A stretch of 47,695 nt of DNA from an uncultured Blautia sp. (GCA_905209435.1 CAJLTE010000014.1:1-47695), one strand, 5' to 3'; numbered from the stretch's first letter, positions 33,237 through 42,639 are shown. The notes: generated from the letters alone by a model not told the origin. A program made the numbers and translations.

Positions 33237-34403
33237 CTATACTAACTCAGCTTTACTACCCGGATCATAAGGTTCTTCATTCTCTGTCAGATTTCTGACC
33301 CATCTGTACTTTTTGTAATGAGCATATACTGCAGGAACTTTGATCACCTCATCCATACTGATAATAAAATAAACAGCCATGACCGGAAGTTTGAACACAA
33401 ATGCAGCCAGCATTCCTGCAGGAATCAGAACCACCCACATGGTCACTGCATCGCACTTCAGTCCAAATTTCGTATCCCCTCCTGCACAGAAAATTCCGGC
33501 AATCACTGTAGCATTTACAGATTTTCCTACCATATAATAAGTGCAGATGTACATCATATTTTTTAAATAGGAATGTGCCTGCACACTGAGACTGCCTGTA
33601 AATATATTCAGAACCGGACTCACTGCCAAAAGTATAAGCCCTGAAACTGCTCCTGTAAACACCGCCAGCCTGAAAAGTCTGTTGCCATATTCTCTGGCCT
33701 GTTTCAGTTTTCCTGAACTATGCCGGATATATCGCATCCTGATGCAGACCAGTGAACGCTTCGTATTCTCATGAGCTGTCAGCAGAAATTCAAGTGCTCT
33801 GGAAACTGTAGTTGCCAATGCCGCTCCTGCAATTCCCATGGCGGGAAATCCTGCCAGTCCGAAAATGAAAACTGCGTTAAATACAATATTTACCACAACT
33901 GCCACTGATCCATACACAGTGCTCTTCGCTGTTCTTCCACTATTCTTCATAATACAGAGATAAATCTGAGAAAATCCCAGAAACAGGTAGGAACTGCTTA
34001 CAATCCTAAGATACGGGATTCCTGCCCGGATCAATTGTGGATCGTCTGTAAAAATTCTCATAAGATTTCCCGGCAAAAACATTGCAGCTGCAAAAAATAC
34101 AAATGATACAGCCATGGAAATCTTAAGAACAATTGCCAGAATCTCTTCCACTGAATCTGTGTCTCCTTTTCCCCAGTACTGGGCCGCCAGCGTTGTTGCG
34201 CCGATCGTAAGAGCAAGCATAAACAGATTATGCACAAACTGTACCTGTGTTGCCAGTGAAACAGCTGACAATGATGTCTGACTGACAAATCCCAGCATAA
34301 AAGCATCTGATGCACTTACCAGTGCGGTCATAAGGTTCTGAATCGTAATCGGAAGTACCAGTCCCCATAGCTTTCTGTAAAAAATTCTTTTTTCTGATTC
34401 CAT
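33237..34403 (-). CDS. MATE-family efflux transporter with probable internal deletion
   Basis: A 388-aa MATE protein, while relatives have about 440-460 residues. The N-terminal half is normal (VLPITIQNLMTALVSASDAFMLG; TTLAAQYWGKGD at about 69-80). After RMRYIRH (about 220-226) the sequence jumps to SSGKLKQAREYGNRLF, which normally follows 'GxxLGAG' after transmembrane segments 7-8. About 55-60 residues including those helices seem to be missing in frame. The remaining C-terminal half is in order. The ORF is open, so this may be a functional short form, but an inactivated transporter is more likely. It is divergent from the AraC regulator at 34521. Confidence 0.75.
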   Translation of the reverse strand: MESEKRIFYRKLWGLVLPITIQNLMTALVSASDAFMLGFVSQTSLSAVSLATQVQFVHNLFMLALTIGATTLAAQYWGKGDTDSVEEILAIVLKISMAVSFVFFAAAMFLPGNLMRIFTDDPQLIRAGIPYLRIVSSSYLFLGFSQIYLCIMKNSGRTAKSTVYGSVAVVVNIVFNAVFIFGLAGFPAMGIAGAALATTVSRALEFLLTAHENTKRSLVCIRMRYIRHSSGKLKQAREYGNRLFRLAVFTGAVSGLILLAVSPVLNIFTGSLSVQAHSYLKNMMYICTYYMVGKSVNATVIAGIFCAGGDTKFGLKCDAVTMWVVLIPAGMLAAFVFKLPVMAVYFIISMDEVIKVPAVYAHYKKYRWVRNLTENEEPYDPGSKAELV

Positions 34404-34520
34404 ATATCCCTCTGATTGATTTTTTACTTCTGCAGATGCTATAATTATAGTATTCCGGAAAACTGGAATCTATCAGAATAGTCCTGAGTTTTTATAAAAA
34501 TCGTACACGAGGTGAGTTCT

Positions 34521-35429
34521 TTGAATTTAATCAAAACTGAGCTTATGCCAGATTCTTCTGAGGTCATTCCTTATGACCGTGCAGGAATTCCTTTATATAT
34601 CAGAGCCGCACATCTTTCTGCTTATTATGATATGTGCGCTCCATGTCACTGGCATGATGATATTGAATGGATCTATATTATCCATGGAAAAATGAGATAT
34701 TACATAAATGGAAAGAGGATTCTCTTAAATGAGGGAGATACTCTGATGGTAAATGCACGACAGATGCATTATGGATATGCCTATGAACAGCAGGACTGTT
34801 ATTTTGTCTGTATTTTATTTCATCCTTCTTTATTTGGAAATAATCAGATACTGTATAAAGAGTATTTCTCGCCGTTTCTCGAAAACAATTCACTGGAATA
34901 TCTGCTGCTGCACACCGATGATGCAAACGGGCAAACAGCAGCTGAAAAACTGCAGTTGATCGTTCGCCTGAAAGAAACAAATCCACCGGCTTATGAGCTG
35001 CAGGTAACAGGTATTATTGCGCAGCTGTGGAGTTTTCTGATTCAAGCCGGAATACTGACAGCTTCGGAATATTCTAAAAACTCTAATCAGGACCTGGCCA
35101 TTCAGAAAAATATGGTGTCTTTTATTTATCAGCATTATCCTGAGAAAATATCACTTAATGATATCGCAGCTTCCGGACATGTAGGGCGCAGTAAATGCTG
35201 TCAGATATTTAAACATTACCTGCAGCAGTCTCCTGTTGATTTTCTGAATGCATACAGGTTAAAGATCAGTTGTCAGCTACTGTGCACCACGCAAAAGAGT
35301 ATAACAGAAATTGCATTGCTGTGCGGATTTAATCACCTCAGTTATTTTTCCAAATATTTTATGGAGAGTTATGGGTGCACGCCCAGAGAGTATCGGACAC
35401 TTCATGAACATGAAACTTTATTAACCTGA
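34521..35429 (+). CDS. AraC-family transcriptional regulator
   Basis: A 302-aa regulator with a cupin-like N-terminal sensor domain (about 30-120; CHWHDDIEWIYIIHGKMRYY and LNEGDTLMVNARQMHYGY) and a C-terminal AraC DNA-binding domain (about 195-295; SLNDIAASGHVGRSKCCQIFKHYL as first HTH and SITEIALLCGFNHLSYFSKYF as second). The TTG at 34521 is chosen: GAGGTGA lies nine bases before it, and the GTG at 34512 is part of that ribosome site. The effector is probably a sugar-like molecule, and the divergent MATE gene is the natural candidate target. Confidence 0.87.
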   Translation: MNLIKTELMPDSSEVIPYDRAGIPLYIRAAHLSAYYDMCAPCHWHDDIEWIYIIHGKMRYYINGKRILLNEGDTLMVNARQMHYGYAYEQQDCYFVCILFHPSLFGNNQILYKEYFSPFLENNSLEYLLLHTDDANGQTAAEKLQLIVRLKETNPPAYELQVTGIIAQLWSFLIQAGILTASEYSKNSNQDLAIQKNMVSFIYQHYPEKISLNDIAASGHVGRSKCCQIFKHYLQQSPVDFLNAYRLKISCQLLCTTQKSITEIALLCGFNHLSYFSKYFMESYGCTPREYRTLHEHETLLT

Positions 35430-35443
35430 ATCATCGCAAAAAA

Positions 35444-35476
35444 GGAGACTGCCATACTTTCATACAGGCAGTCTCC
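35444..35476. terminator. Bidirectional terminator of the AraC and flavodoxin genes
   Basis: A perfect 10-bp stem GGAGACTGCC/GGCAGTCTCC; on the minus strand six T follow. Confidence 0.88.
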
Positions 35477-35496
35477 CAATATTTCTTCTTATTCTA

Positions 35497-35919
35497 TTAT
35501 ACTAATGCAGCGCCTAAAGCTTTGCATGCATCTATAGCTTCATCATCTGGCTCTTCCTGGCAGATTACGCTGTCACACACAAGGTTAGCACCTGCTTCTT
35601 TACAGGACTCTTCCCAGTTGCGCATCCATTCTCCGTCTCCCCAGCCATAGGAACCAAACAGAGCGATATTTTTACCTTTGAGGGCATCCTTACATCCGTC
35701 GAACATTGGCTCGAATTCTGTATCTTCAAGAACTTCATCACCCATTGCCGGGCATCCGAAAGCGATCGCATCATATTCAGCTACTTTAGATCCGTCAAAA
35801 TCCTCGCAGGTATGAAGAACAGCTTCTCCGCCTTTTTCTTTGATTCCGTCTACAACTGCGTTTGCCATTGCCTCTGTGTTTCCTGTGCTGCTCCAATATA
35901 CAACTGCTACTTTACTCAT
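35497..35919 (-). CDS. Short-chain flavodoxin
   Basis: A 140-aa flavodoxin: FMN phosphate loop SSTGNTE (about 10-16), the 60s loop DAIAFGCPAMGDEVLE (about 52-67) and the 90s loop SYGWGDGEWM (about 88-97), all typical of the Clostridia type. It replaces ferredoxin as an electron carrier when iron is short. The ATG at 35919 follows AAGGAGGATTTT; the ORF extension to 35997 is not coding. It is downstream of the DUF3793 gene in the same direction (156 bp gap), whose promoter carries a metal-regulator box. Confidence 0.93.
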   Translation of the reverse strand: MSKVAVVYWSSTGNTEAMANAVVDGIKEKGGEAVLHTCEDFDGSKVAEYDAIAFGCPAMGDEVLEDTEFEPMFDGCKDALKGKNIALFGSYGWGDGEWMRNWEESCKEAGANLVCDSVICQEEPDDEAIDACKALGAALV

Positions 35920-36075
35920 GATTAAAATCCTCCTTAAAATTCGCTCTGCTTCCTCTTTGCTGCAAAGCCATGATTTTATATTATAATAAAAAGTCATACG
36001 GCTTTTCTATTATACTGGCTTTCAAATGGGCTCTCTGTCCGGTCTATATCACACTACTGCTATATAGCTTCTTCA

Positions 36076-36627
36076 TTATGCTGCCACTGTCAGCTGTCGT
36101 ACACTTCTGCCCTGATTCCAGAGACGTACATACACACTGGTGCATTTCTTGAATCTAGCAAAAGCTTTCATCGCCTCACATTCATTGCAGTAAACCTTCC
36201 AGCAACCTACACATTTACAATTCTGCCCTGCGTTCTTGATAAAGCCGATCACATCTCCCAACGGATATCCCAGAAATAGTCCTATTTCATGAGGAAAATC
36301 CTCTCTCTGTGCCAGACGACTTCTCAGTTTTTCCAATGCATATTCAGGATCTGTGCTCTCATATCCATACTTTTTCATGAAATTTGCCACGCCAGGTTTC
36401 TTCAGGTCTCTTTCCAGGCTGGAAAAACGGCAAACATAAATTAATGCCTTACTTTCGCTCATGCGAAGTACTGTGAGGGAAACACCTTTTTCTCTTACAC
36501 ATTCATTAAAGCCTTCTACGCTTTTCCATAATTCTTCCTCAGATTCATATTTATATGTAAAAAGATTTCCGGTTTTAATAGATGCTAATGTAGGTGAACA
36601 ATGTTCGATCACTGATTTCTCCAGCAT
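36076..36627 (-). CDS. DUF3793 family protein
   Basis: A 183-aa protein matching the DUF3793 family by its overall pattern: HCSPTLASIKTGNLFTY at the start (residues 9-25), LIYVCRFSSLERDL (about 67-80), FPHEIGLFLGYPLGDVIGFI (about 110-129) and a cysteine group C-K-C-V-G-C-W-K-V-Y-C (about 136-146) that could bind metal. The family often lies beside flavodoxin in Clostridia. Function unknown; an iron-related role is inferred from the cysteine cluster, the flavodoxin neighbour and the DtxR-like box upstream. Confidence 0.82.
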   Translation of the reverse strand: MLEKSVIEHCSPTLASIKTGNLFTYKYESEEELWKSVEGFNECVREKGVSLTVLRMSESKALIYVCRFSSLERDLKKPGVANFMKKYGYESTDPEYALEKLRSRLAQREDFPHEIGLFLGYPLGDVIGFIKNAGQNCKCVGCWKVYCNECEAMKAFARFKKCTSVYVRLWNQGRSVRQLTVAA

Positions 36628-36656
36628 GTCAGGCGTCCTTTCTAATTGGCAGAATT

Positions 36657-36685
36657 TTAGTTAGTATATGCTAACCTGTTGTCAA
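36657..36685 (-). promoter_or_regulatory. DtxR/IdeR-like operator over the DUF3793 promoter
   Basis: The inverted repeat GTTAGTATATGCTAAC (36660-36675), with flanking TTAG and CCTG, resembles the iron-dependent-repressor box. On the minus strand it lies directly after a perfect -35 TTGACA (36685-36680), within spacer and -10 (TAACTA), so a bound repressor would block transcription. Confidence 0.55.
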
Positions 36686-36867
36686 AAAATAAAGCTTTAC
36701 GAAACATTATACTACTTTCTGTTTACTGTAAGGCTTGAATATATTACTGTGAGAAGACTCACAGCGGCTCGAGTTATTCACATCTAACTTCATGTCTTAA
36801 TATATACTATTTGAGATATTCTGTCAAGTTAATTTTATATAACTTTTTCTTTTTTATACTTTTCAAA
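36686..36867. other. Non-coding gap upstream of the DUF3793 promoter
   Basis: No ORF is supported. It contains a perfect short hairpin CTGTGAG-AAGA-CTCACAG (36747-36764) of unknown meaning, in otherwise AT-rich sequence. Confidence 0.5.
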
Positions 36868-36925
36868 AAAAGCATAAACTGATATTCTCTCTGTCAAACC
36901 GGTCAAATATCAGTTTCATGCTTTT
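36868..36925 (-). terminator. sbcC terminator
   Basis: A long stem (about 18 bp, one mismatch) AAAGCATGAAACTGATATT / AATATCAGTTTATGCTTT with a run of T on the minus strand. Confidence 0.85.
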
Positions 36926-36941
36926 CTCAAATGTTATATTC

Positions 36942-39900
36942 TCAATTTTCTATGCGAATCGTACTTCCGACTCCATCTTCTGTCCGTTTCTTAGTTACTA
37001 TAATTTTCTTATCTATACGTTCTTTGAGTTCTGTTACATGAGAAACAATTCCCACTAATCTGCTTCCCTGACTGAGATCTTTCAATGCGCGGATTGCCTG
37101 GTCGAGTGCATCTTCATCCAGAGATCCGAAACCTTCATCTACAAACATGGTATCCAGCTGGATTCCGCCGGAGCTTGACTGAATTTCATCGGAAAGTCCC
37201 AGTGCCAGAGATAAGGATGCCTGGAATGTTTCTCCCCCTGATAAAGTCTTGACACTTCGGACAGTTCCATTGTAATGGTCTACTACATCCAGTTCCAGTC
37301 CTGTTTTGCCTACTCTGCTCTTATTCTCTTTTCGGCGGACTAATTCGTACTGTCCGCTGCTCATGGTCATCAGACGGATATTGGCACGCGCAAGAATACG
37401 GTCGAAATACTGCATCTGAATGTAAGTTTCCAACATGATCCTTGCTTTACCCGTAATCGTACCATTCGCAGTGTCTGAGAGAGATTTCATCCATTTCCAG
37501 CGGGTTTCTGTTTTCAGAAGTTCAGTCTGCTGTCTGCGGATTTTCTCATACATATCACCATTGATTTCCAGACGGGCATGGATTTCATCACGATCTGCTG
37601 AAAGTGATTTCTTTTGCTGTGTAAAATTTTCTTTCTGAACATTCAGTTCTTCAATTGAAATATTTGCAGATTCTTTTAACTGTTCAGTCAGAGATGTGAT
37701 TACAGAGTTCAGTTCTGTCATTCTCTTCTCTAATGCTTCTTTCACCTCTGTTACTGTTTTGTAATGTGTTTCAAGCTTCTTTCGTTCCCGGGTCTGGAGC
37801 TGGATCTGAGACAGAATTTCCTCTTTCGTTCTTTCACCCAGTTCTTTTTCCATGTTCTCTCTTTGTTTCTGCATCTGCTCAGACCTGGATTTCTCTGCTG
37901 CTGTCTGTTGCTGATTCTGATTAATCCGGTCAGTAAGAGTCGTAATTTCTGTTTGCACTTTACTGATCTGCGTCTCCAGAAGTTTTCTCTGTTCCAGAAG
38001 CGCTGTCTGATCTTTTCGTTTCTGGTCCAGAATATCCTGCTGCTGTTTCAGCCATTCTGCTGCTGTTCTTCCCTGCTGCAGAAGCAGTGATACTTCTTGA
38101 CTGCCCTGCTGATACACTGCCTTACTATTCTGATCTTGCTGTAATCCGGAATCCGATATCATCTTCTGCTGTGTATCTTCACGCAGCCACGAGAATATCG
38201 GCTCATCCAGCTGATTCTGTAACTGTTCCTGAATACTTTCCTGCTGACTCTTCCTCTTTTCGATACTAATCTGTAGTTTCTGAAATTCTTTTGCGTGCTG
38301 TTCCAACTGTCTGCTGAATTCTTCCTTTTTCTTCTGCAAATCCAGCTGAGCTTTCTTCTGTTTCTGAATTTCTTCTAATTCTGTCTGTGCATGGCTTTCC
38401 TGATCTTTTACAAATGAGCGTAATTCGGAATCAGTAATTTCATTTCGAAGTATCTCCTCTGTCTTCTCTTCTGGCAGAAACTGTGCTACATAGCTTTTAA
38501 TCCCTTCTGTCAGTTCTTCCTTTGAACGCTGCACCAGTCCTGCTGCCTCTCCAGCCTGCACACTTGAATCAGATGCCGCTTGCTCCGCAGTTTCTGCTAC
38601 CATTTTCTGCTTTTTCAACTGTTCTTCTGTGGGAACTTTCTCTGGCATCTGCGTAAGCTTTGGATGGTGAACAGAGCCGCATACCGGACACGGCATTCCC
38701 TCCTGAAGGCCAGCCGCCAGTACGCCTGCCTGTGCATCCAGATAAGCCTGCTCCATTCTGTTCAGGAATTCTTTTATTTCTGTCCGTTTCTGAGAAGCAA
38801 TTAGATAAGCTTTCTTTTTGCTCTCTGCTTCCTTTTCCAGAATCTGGCATCGTTTCTGCTGATCTTTCATTTTCTGTATCTGCTGTAAGCGCATGATCAG
38901 GCTGTTCTCCCGAGCTTCCAGATTGCCGCCGGAAACAATCTGTTCTTCCAGATCTGCCAGTTCCTTTTTCATCTGCTCAGACTGTGTTTTCATTTCTTTA
39001 GCCTGTGTTTCCAGATTCATAATCTTTGTCAGGAGAAATTCCAGATTGCCGCAATTCTTATAAACTCCCGCATACAGACTATCTATCTTCTCCTTCTGAA
39101 AATCTGTTTCTGCTTTTTCTTTTTCCGTGCGATCTGTTGCCTGATATTCTTTCTGCTTCTCTTCCAGTACTGCTTTTGTTTCTTTCTGACGATTCTGCAG
39201 TGCTGTACTGTCTGTTTTCAGTTTCTCTATTAGTACAGAAGCATCCTCTATTTCACTGATTAACTTTTCCAGGTTCGTGTAACGATCCAGCTTCTCTTTT
39301 TCTTTCTGTATGGAAAATATCAGCTGCTGAATCTCTTCAGGTTCCTTTGCTGCATTCTCAGCATCTTTTTGTGCCTGCTCAAGCTGTGGAAACAGTATTT
39401 CTCTCTCTTCCAGAAGTTTCTCTTTTCTGGCCTTTGCATCTGCTTCTTTATGAACCTTCCCAAAAAGCTGGTTCATGTTTTCCAGTTTTGCATCATTTTC
39501 TTTTATCTGCTTATTTAAGGCTTTCAATGTATTCTTATCTGCCTTCAAAAACTGCTCCAGGACTTCCAGTCCTTCTTCCAGATTCCCTTCAAATCCATTC
39601 TTCTCCATCAATGCCCACTGTTGTCCCAGCGGATCTTCCACAGAATATCTGACCTGTTCTGTATACTGACGGATACTTCTCAGCAGCTCTTTATACGCCT
39701 TGTCCAGACCACCGGCCTCAAATTTCAGTTTCTCCTGGATCACCTTGTAAATATCCGTATGAAAAAGCTTTCTGAAAATATTGCTGCGTTCCTCTGTATC
39801 AGCCAGAAGCAGCTTTCTGAAATCTCCCTGCGCAATCATGGCAATCTGCGTAAACTGCTTCATATCCAGTCCTATCAGATCAGTAACCGCCTGATTCACT

Positions 39901-40292
39901 TCCTTCAGCTTCGTCACCGGAGCTCTTCCATCCGAAAAAGTAAGCAACGCCTCCCCTTTCTGCATGGTCATTCCCTTGCCTCTGGTCTTGGGGCGCTCAT
40001 AATCAGGACTTCTCTTCACTGTATACACTGCACCTTTATATTCAAAAATATATTCCGCATAAGTAGGAGTCTCCGGCTCCGCATACTTACTTCTGAGCAT
40101 GGATGCCTCCCGTACTCCTCCGCTGGTCTCTCCGTACAGTGCAAACGTAATCCCGTCAAAAATTGTCGTCTTTCCTGCCCCGGTATCTCCTGTCACCAGA
40201 AAAAGCCCCTGTCCTCCAAGCTGTGTAAAATCAATCACTGTCTCCCCTGCATAGGGCCCAAATGCAGATAATGTCAGCTTCAATGGTTTCAT
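36942..40292 (-). CDS. sbcC: Exonuclease subunit SbcC
   Basis: A 1116-aa SMC-like ATPase that, with SbcD, cuts DNA hairpins and protein-blocked ends. Walker A GDTGAGKTT (35-43), two long coiled-coil arms (about 180-520 and 560-900), the zinc hook CPVCG (near residue 535), the signature KTLSGGETFQASL (about 1010-1022) and Walker B MFVDEGFGSLDED (about 1043-1055). The ATG overlaps the sbcD stop by four bases. Size is normal. SbcCD destroys long palindromes, which is notable since a 225-bp palindrome lies just upstream of sbcD. Confidence 0.95.
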   Translation of the reverse strand: MKPLKLTLSAFGPYAGETVIDFTQLGGQGLFLVTGDTGAGKTTIFDGITFALYGETSGGVREASMLRSKYAEPETPTYAEYIFEYKGAVYTVKRSPDYERPKTRGKGMTMQKGEALLTFSDGRAPVTKLKEVNQAVTDLIGLDMKQFTQIAMIAQGDFRKLLLADTEERSNIFRKLFHTDIYKVIQEKLKFEAGGLDKAYKELLRSIRQYTEQVRYSVEDPLGQQWALMEKNGFEGNLEEGLEVLEQFLKADKNTLKALNKQIKENDAKLENMNQLFGKVHKEADAKARKEKLLEEREILFPQLEQAQKDAENAAKEPEEIQQLIFSIQKEKEKLDRYTNLEKLISEIEDASVLIEKLKTDSTALQNRQKETKAVLEEKQKEYQATDRTEKEKAETDFQKEKIDSLYAGVYKNCGNLEFLLTKIMNLETQAKEMKTQSEQMKKELADLEEQIVSGGNLEARENSLIMRLQQIQKMKDQQKRCQILEKEAESKKKAYLIASQKRTEIKEFLNRMEQAYLDAQAGVLAAGLQEGMPCPVCGSVHHPKLTQMPEKVPTEEQLKKQKMVAETAEQAASDSSVQAGEAAGLVQRSKEELTEGIKSYVAQFLPEEKTEEILRNEITDSELRSFVKDQESHAQTELEEIQKQKKAQLDLQKKKEEFSRQLEQHAKEFQKLQISIEKRKSQQESIQEQLQNQLDEPIFSWLREDTQQKMISDSGLQQDQNSKAVYQQGSQEVSLLLQQGRTAAEWLKQQQDILDQKRKDQTALLEQRKLLETQISKVQTEITTLTDRINQNQQQTAAEKSRSEQMQKQRENMEKELGERTKEEILSQIQLQTRERKKLETHYKTVTEVKEALEKRMTELNSVITSLTEQLKESANISIEELNVQKENFTQQKKSLSADRDEIHARLEINGDMYEKIRRQQTELLKTETRWKWMKSLSDTANGTITGKARIMLETYIQMQYFDRILARANIRLMTMSSGQYELVRRKENKSRVGKTGLELDVVDHYNGTVRSVKTLSGGETFQASLSLALGLSDEIQSSSGGIQLDTMFVDEGFGSLDEDALDQAIRALKDLSQGSRLVGIVSHVTELKERIDKKIIVTKKRTEDGVGSTIRIEN

Positions 40293-41425
40293 ACGCGCGC
40301 CTCCTTCAGATCCTGGATCAGTTTCTCTACAAACTCTGTCTGTTCCTCTTTCATCGGTTCATTGTTCAACAACTCATAAAACTCACCAAATAACTCCAGT
40401 TCTGACTTCTGCTCCTGCGCTTCCACTGCCTGAACCTCCCGGTTCTCCCGTGTCCGTTTATTGTCATATTCCAGACGCATCAGATTCGGATAAACAGTAC
40501 GCAGCTTCTGCAGTGCACCCGGCACATCTTCCTCATCTGTCAGAGTAATATGCAGATAATCCATCCTATTTTCAGTAGTATAACTCTCCTTCGCAGTTAC
40601 TTCCATATAAGTTCCCCTTATCTTACGCATATCCCGCCTCGGAACTAACGGTACAGTACTGATTTCCACATTTCCCTTCTTCCGAAGCTCTACGATCGTT
40701 ACTGACTTATTATGATCCACTTCCGAAAAAGAATACTTCAAAGGCGTCCCACTGTACCGCAAAGTCTCTCTGCCTACTATCTGCGGTCTGTGAATATGTC
40801 CTAAAGCCACATAATCAAAGTCCTCAAATACTTCACCATCCACATTATCAAGCCCGCCGACAGAAACTTCCTCTGAATCACTTCTCCCCGCTCCTGTCAC
40901 AAACTGATGAGCTACCAGAACATTCCTCTGTGCCGTATCAATCTTACACTCCTGCAAAGCTGCAACGACACCCTCCTCATAAGTATTAATATCATCCCTC
41001 TGCAAAGCATGCCTCACCGTTGCCGGCTTCAGAAATGGCAGAAGATATACATATACCGGACCATACTGATCTTCCAGAGCAATTCGCTTCATTTCTCCGT
41101 CATAAACCTGTGAAATAAAAATATCACTGTTCTCAAACAGCTTCGCCCCAAAAGAAAGCCTCTCCGCAGAATCATGATTTCCACTGATCATATAAACAGG
41201 AATTCTCTTCTTCGCCAGTCTCGTAATAAAATCATCAAACAACTGCACCGCCTCCGCAGACGGCACTGTTTTATCATAAACATCCCCCGCGATCAGAACC
41301 CCATCAACCTTCTGCTCCACAAAAATCCCTAACATCTGATCCAGAATATATCTCTGATCCTCCAACATAGAAAAATCATGCACCCTTTTCCCAATATGCA
41401 GATCCGCAACATGTGCAAACTTCAT
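40289..41425 (-). CDS. sbcD: Exonuclease subunit SbcD
   Basis: The 378-aa Mre11-like nuclease. Phosphoesterase motifs: DLHIGKR (about 8-14), GDVYDK (about 47-52), GNHDS (about 82-86) and ALGHIHRPQ (about 201-209), followed by a C-terminal capping domain. The ATG at 41425 with GGAGAG upstream replaces the ORF start at 41641, which would run through the palindrome. It is coupled to sbcC by a four-base overlap. Confidence 0.95.
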   Translation of the reverse strand: MKFAHVADLHIGKRVHDFSMLEDQRYILDQMLGIFVEQKVDGVLIAGDVYDKTVPSAEAVQLFDDFITRLAKKRIPVYMISGNHDSAERLSFGAKLFENSDIFISQVYDGEMKRIALEDQYGPVYVYLLPFLKPATVRHALQRDDINTYEEGVVAALQECKIDTAQRNVLVAHQFVTGAGRSDSEEVSVGGLDNVDGEVFEDFDYVALGHIHRPQIVGRETLRYSGTPLKYSFSEVDHNKSVTIVELRKKGNVEISTVPLVPRRDMRKIRGTYMEVTAKESYTTENRMDYLHITLTDEEDVPGALQKLRTVYPNLMRLEYDNKRTRENREVQAVEAQEQKSELELFGEFYELLNNEPMKEEQTEFVEKLIQDLKEARV

Positions 41426-41540
41426 CCCACATCTCTCCAATCCAAATTTCATTCCTGCACACCATTCTACCAAAACACCCAAAAAATTTCCACTCATCAT
41501 CCCAAAGCAAAAATTAATCATATCAAAAACCGTTCCACAC

Positions 41541-41765
41541 TCAGTGTTCAGCGTAGAAAAATAGTTTATTTCGTGTGCATTTGCAGGATACTTAGATATT
41601 CTAAGCCGCCCAAAATCTGCGTTATGAGTAAAATGACACACTGTCTGAGCCGCAGGCGAGTTTGTGTCATTTTACTCATGCTTTTAGCAGATTTTTGGCG
41701 GCTTAGAATATCTTAGTGTCCGAAACCGCACACGAAATAAACTATTTTTCTACGCGTCCCACTGA
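41541..41765. repeat. 225-bp long inverted repeat (MITE-like hairpin)
   Basis: Ends TCAGTG (41541-41546) and CACTGA (41760-41765). A perfect 28-bp arm pair at 41551-41578/41728-41755; a 30-bp pair at 41591-41620/41687-41716 with two mismatches; a perfect 15-bp pair at 41626-41640/41663-41677; a 22-base loop at 41641-41662. It codes for nothing and has no clear target-site duplication. Confidence 0.92.
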
Positions 41766-41769
41766 AACC

Positions 41770-41801
41770 AAAAAGGAGCCAGCTCCCACAAGCCAGGCTC
41801 C
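41770..41801 (-). terminator. Terminator of the fructose operon
   Basis: The stem GGAGCC/GGCTCC with internal AGCT complementarity, followed by TTTTT on the minus strand, 29 bp after the fruR stop. Confidence 0.75.
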
Positions 41802-41829
41802 AACCAATTCTTACCACTTTTTAAGCAGC

Positions 41830-42573
41830 TTAATTTATTTTTAATACATTTCTGCTCTCCTGATATTCCTCAGGAATCTCTTCTGTCAGGATCTTGGCAT
41901 CACGGAATTCCCCGAAAGTCACAGAACTTACCTGACCAAATTTAGATTCATCAGCAAGGATATAAGCATCTTTACACTGTTTCATTGCTGTGCTCTTTAC
42001 GATCGCCTCATTGGTATCCGGTGTGGTAAAACCTTCTCTTTTTGTGATTCCATTGGTTCCAAAAAAACCTTTCGTGAAATGATACATCTGGATCATCTGC
42101 ATTGCCTGGCTGCCGATTACTGCTTCAGTAGAGCTTTTTAATTCACCTCCGACTAAGTACACGCGGATTCCCATCTTTGCCAGAGTCTGAGCATGAGATA
42201 CTGCATTTGTAGCAAAAGTGGCTTTTGCACCTTCCAGATATTCCAGCATCAGACCGGTGGTGGTTCCTGCATCCAGATATATGAAATCGTCCGGTGTGAT
42301 CAGACTGGCAGCATATTGAGCAATTTTTTTCTTTTCATCTTTGTTTAGTTCCGATTTCTGTGCTACTGTCGGTTCATAAGCAGTTACTTTATGATTTAGT
42401 GCCACTGCACCGCCAAAAACCTTGGTAAGTTTTCCGGCTTTATCCAATGCGGTAATATCTCTGCGCACTGTGGATTCTGATGCGTCCAGAAGTTCTCTCA
42501 GTTCTGTTACTGTAATACTCTTTCTTTCTTCCAGAAGCCTTAGTATAATATCGTATCTTTGTTCCGTCAGCAT
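41830..42573 (-). CDS. fruR: DeoR-family repressor of the fructose operon
   Basis: A 247-aa DeoR-family regulator: N-terminal HTH (residues 1-56; ILRLLEERKSITVTELRELL then SESTVRRDITAL) and C-terminal sugar-phosphate sensor domain with DEKKKIAQYAASLI, YLDAGTTT (about 100-107), and DESKFG (about 208-213). The probable effector is fructose-1-phosphate, as known for FruR of Firmicutes. It is unusual that it stands last, after the HPr gene, with its own -10-like TATAAT behind a stem-loop, so it may also be transcribed alone. Confidence 0.87.
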   Translation of the reverse strand: MLTEQRYDIILRLLEERKSITVTELRELLDASESTVRRDITALDKAGKLTKVFGGAVALNHKVTAYEPTVAQKSELNKDEKKKIAQYAASLITPDDFIYLDAGTTTGLMLEYLEGAKATFATNAVSHAQTLAKMGIRVYLVGGELKSSTEAVIGSQAMQMIQMYHFTKGFFGTNGITKREGFTTPDTNEAIVKSTAMKQCKDAYILADESKFGQVSSVTFGEFRDAKILTEEIPEEYQESRNVLKIN

Positions 42574-42639
42574 ATGTTTCTGCCTCCATATATTTTACTT
42601 TACTCCGCTATCGCTCCCGCAATTCTCATTATAACAGAA

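Noticed and set aside
41426..41641. N-terminal extension of SbcD
   Set aside because: It would translate part of the long palindrome; the GGAGAG site and the family start support the ATG at 41425.
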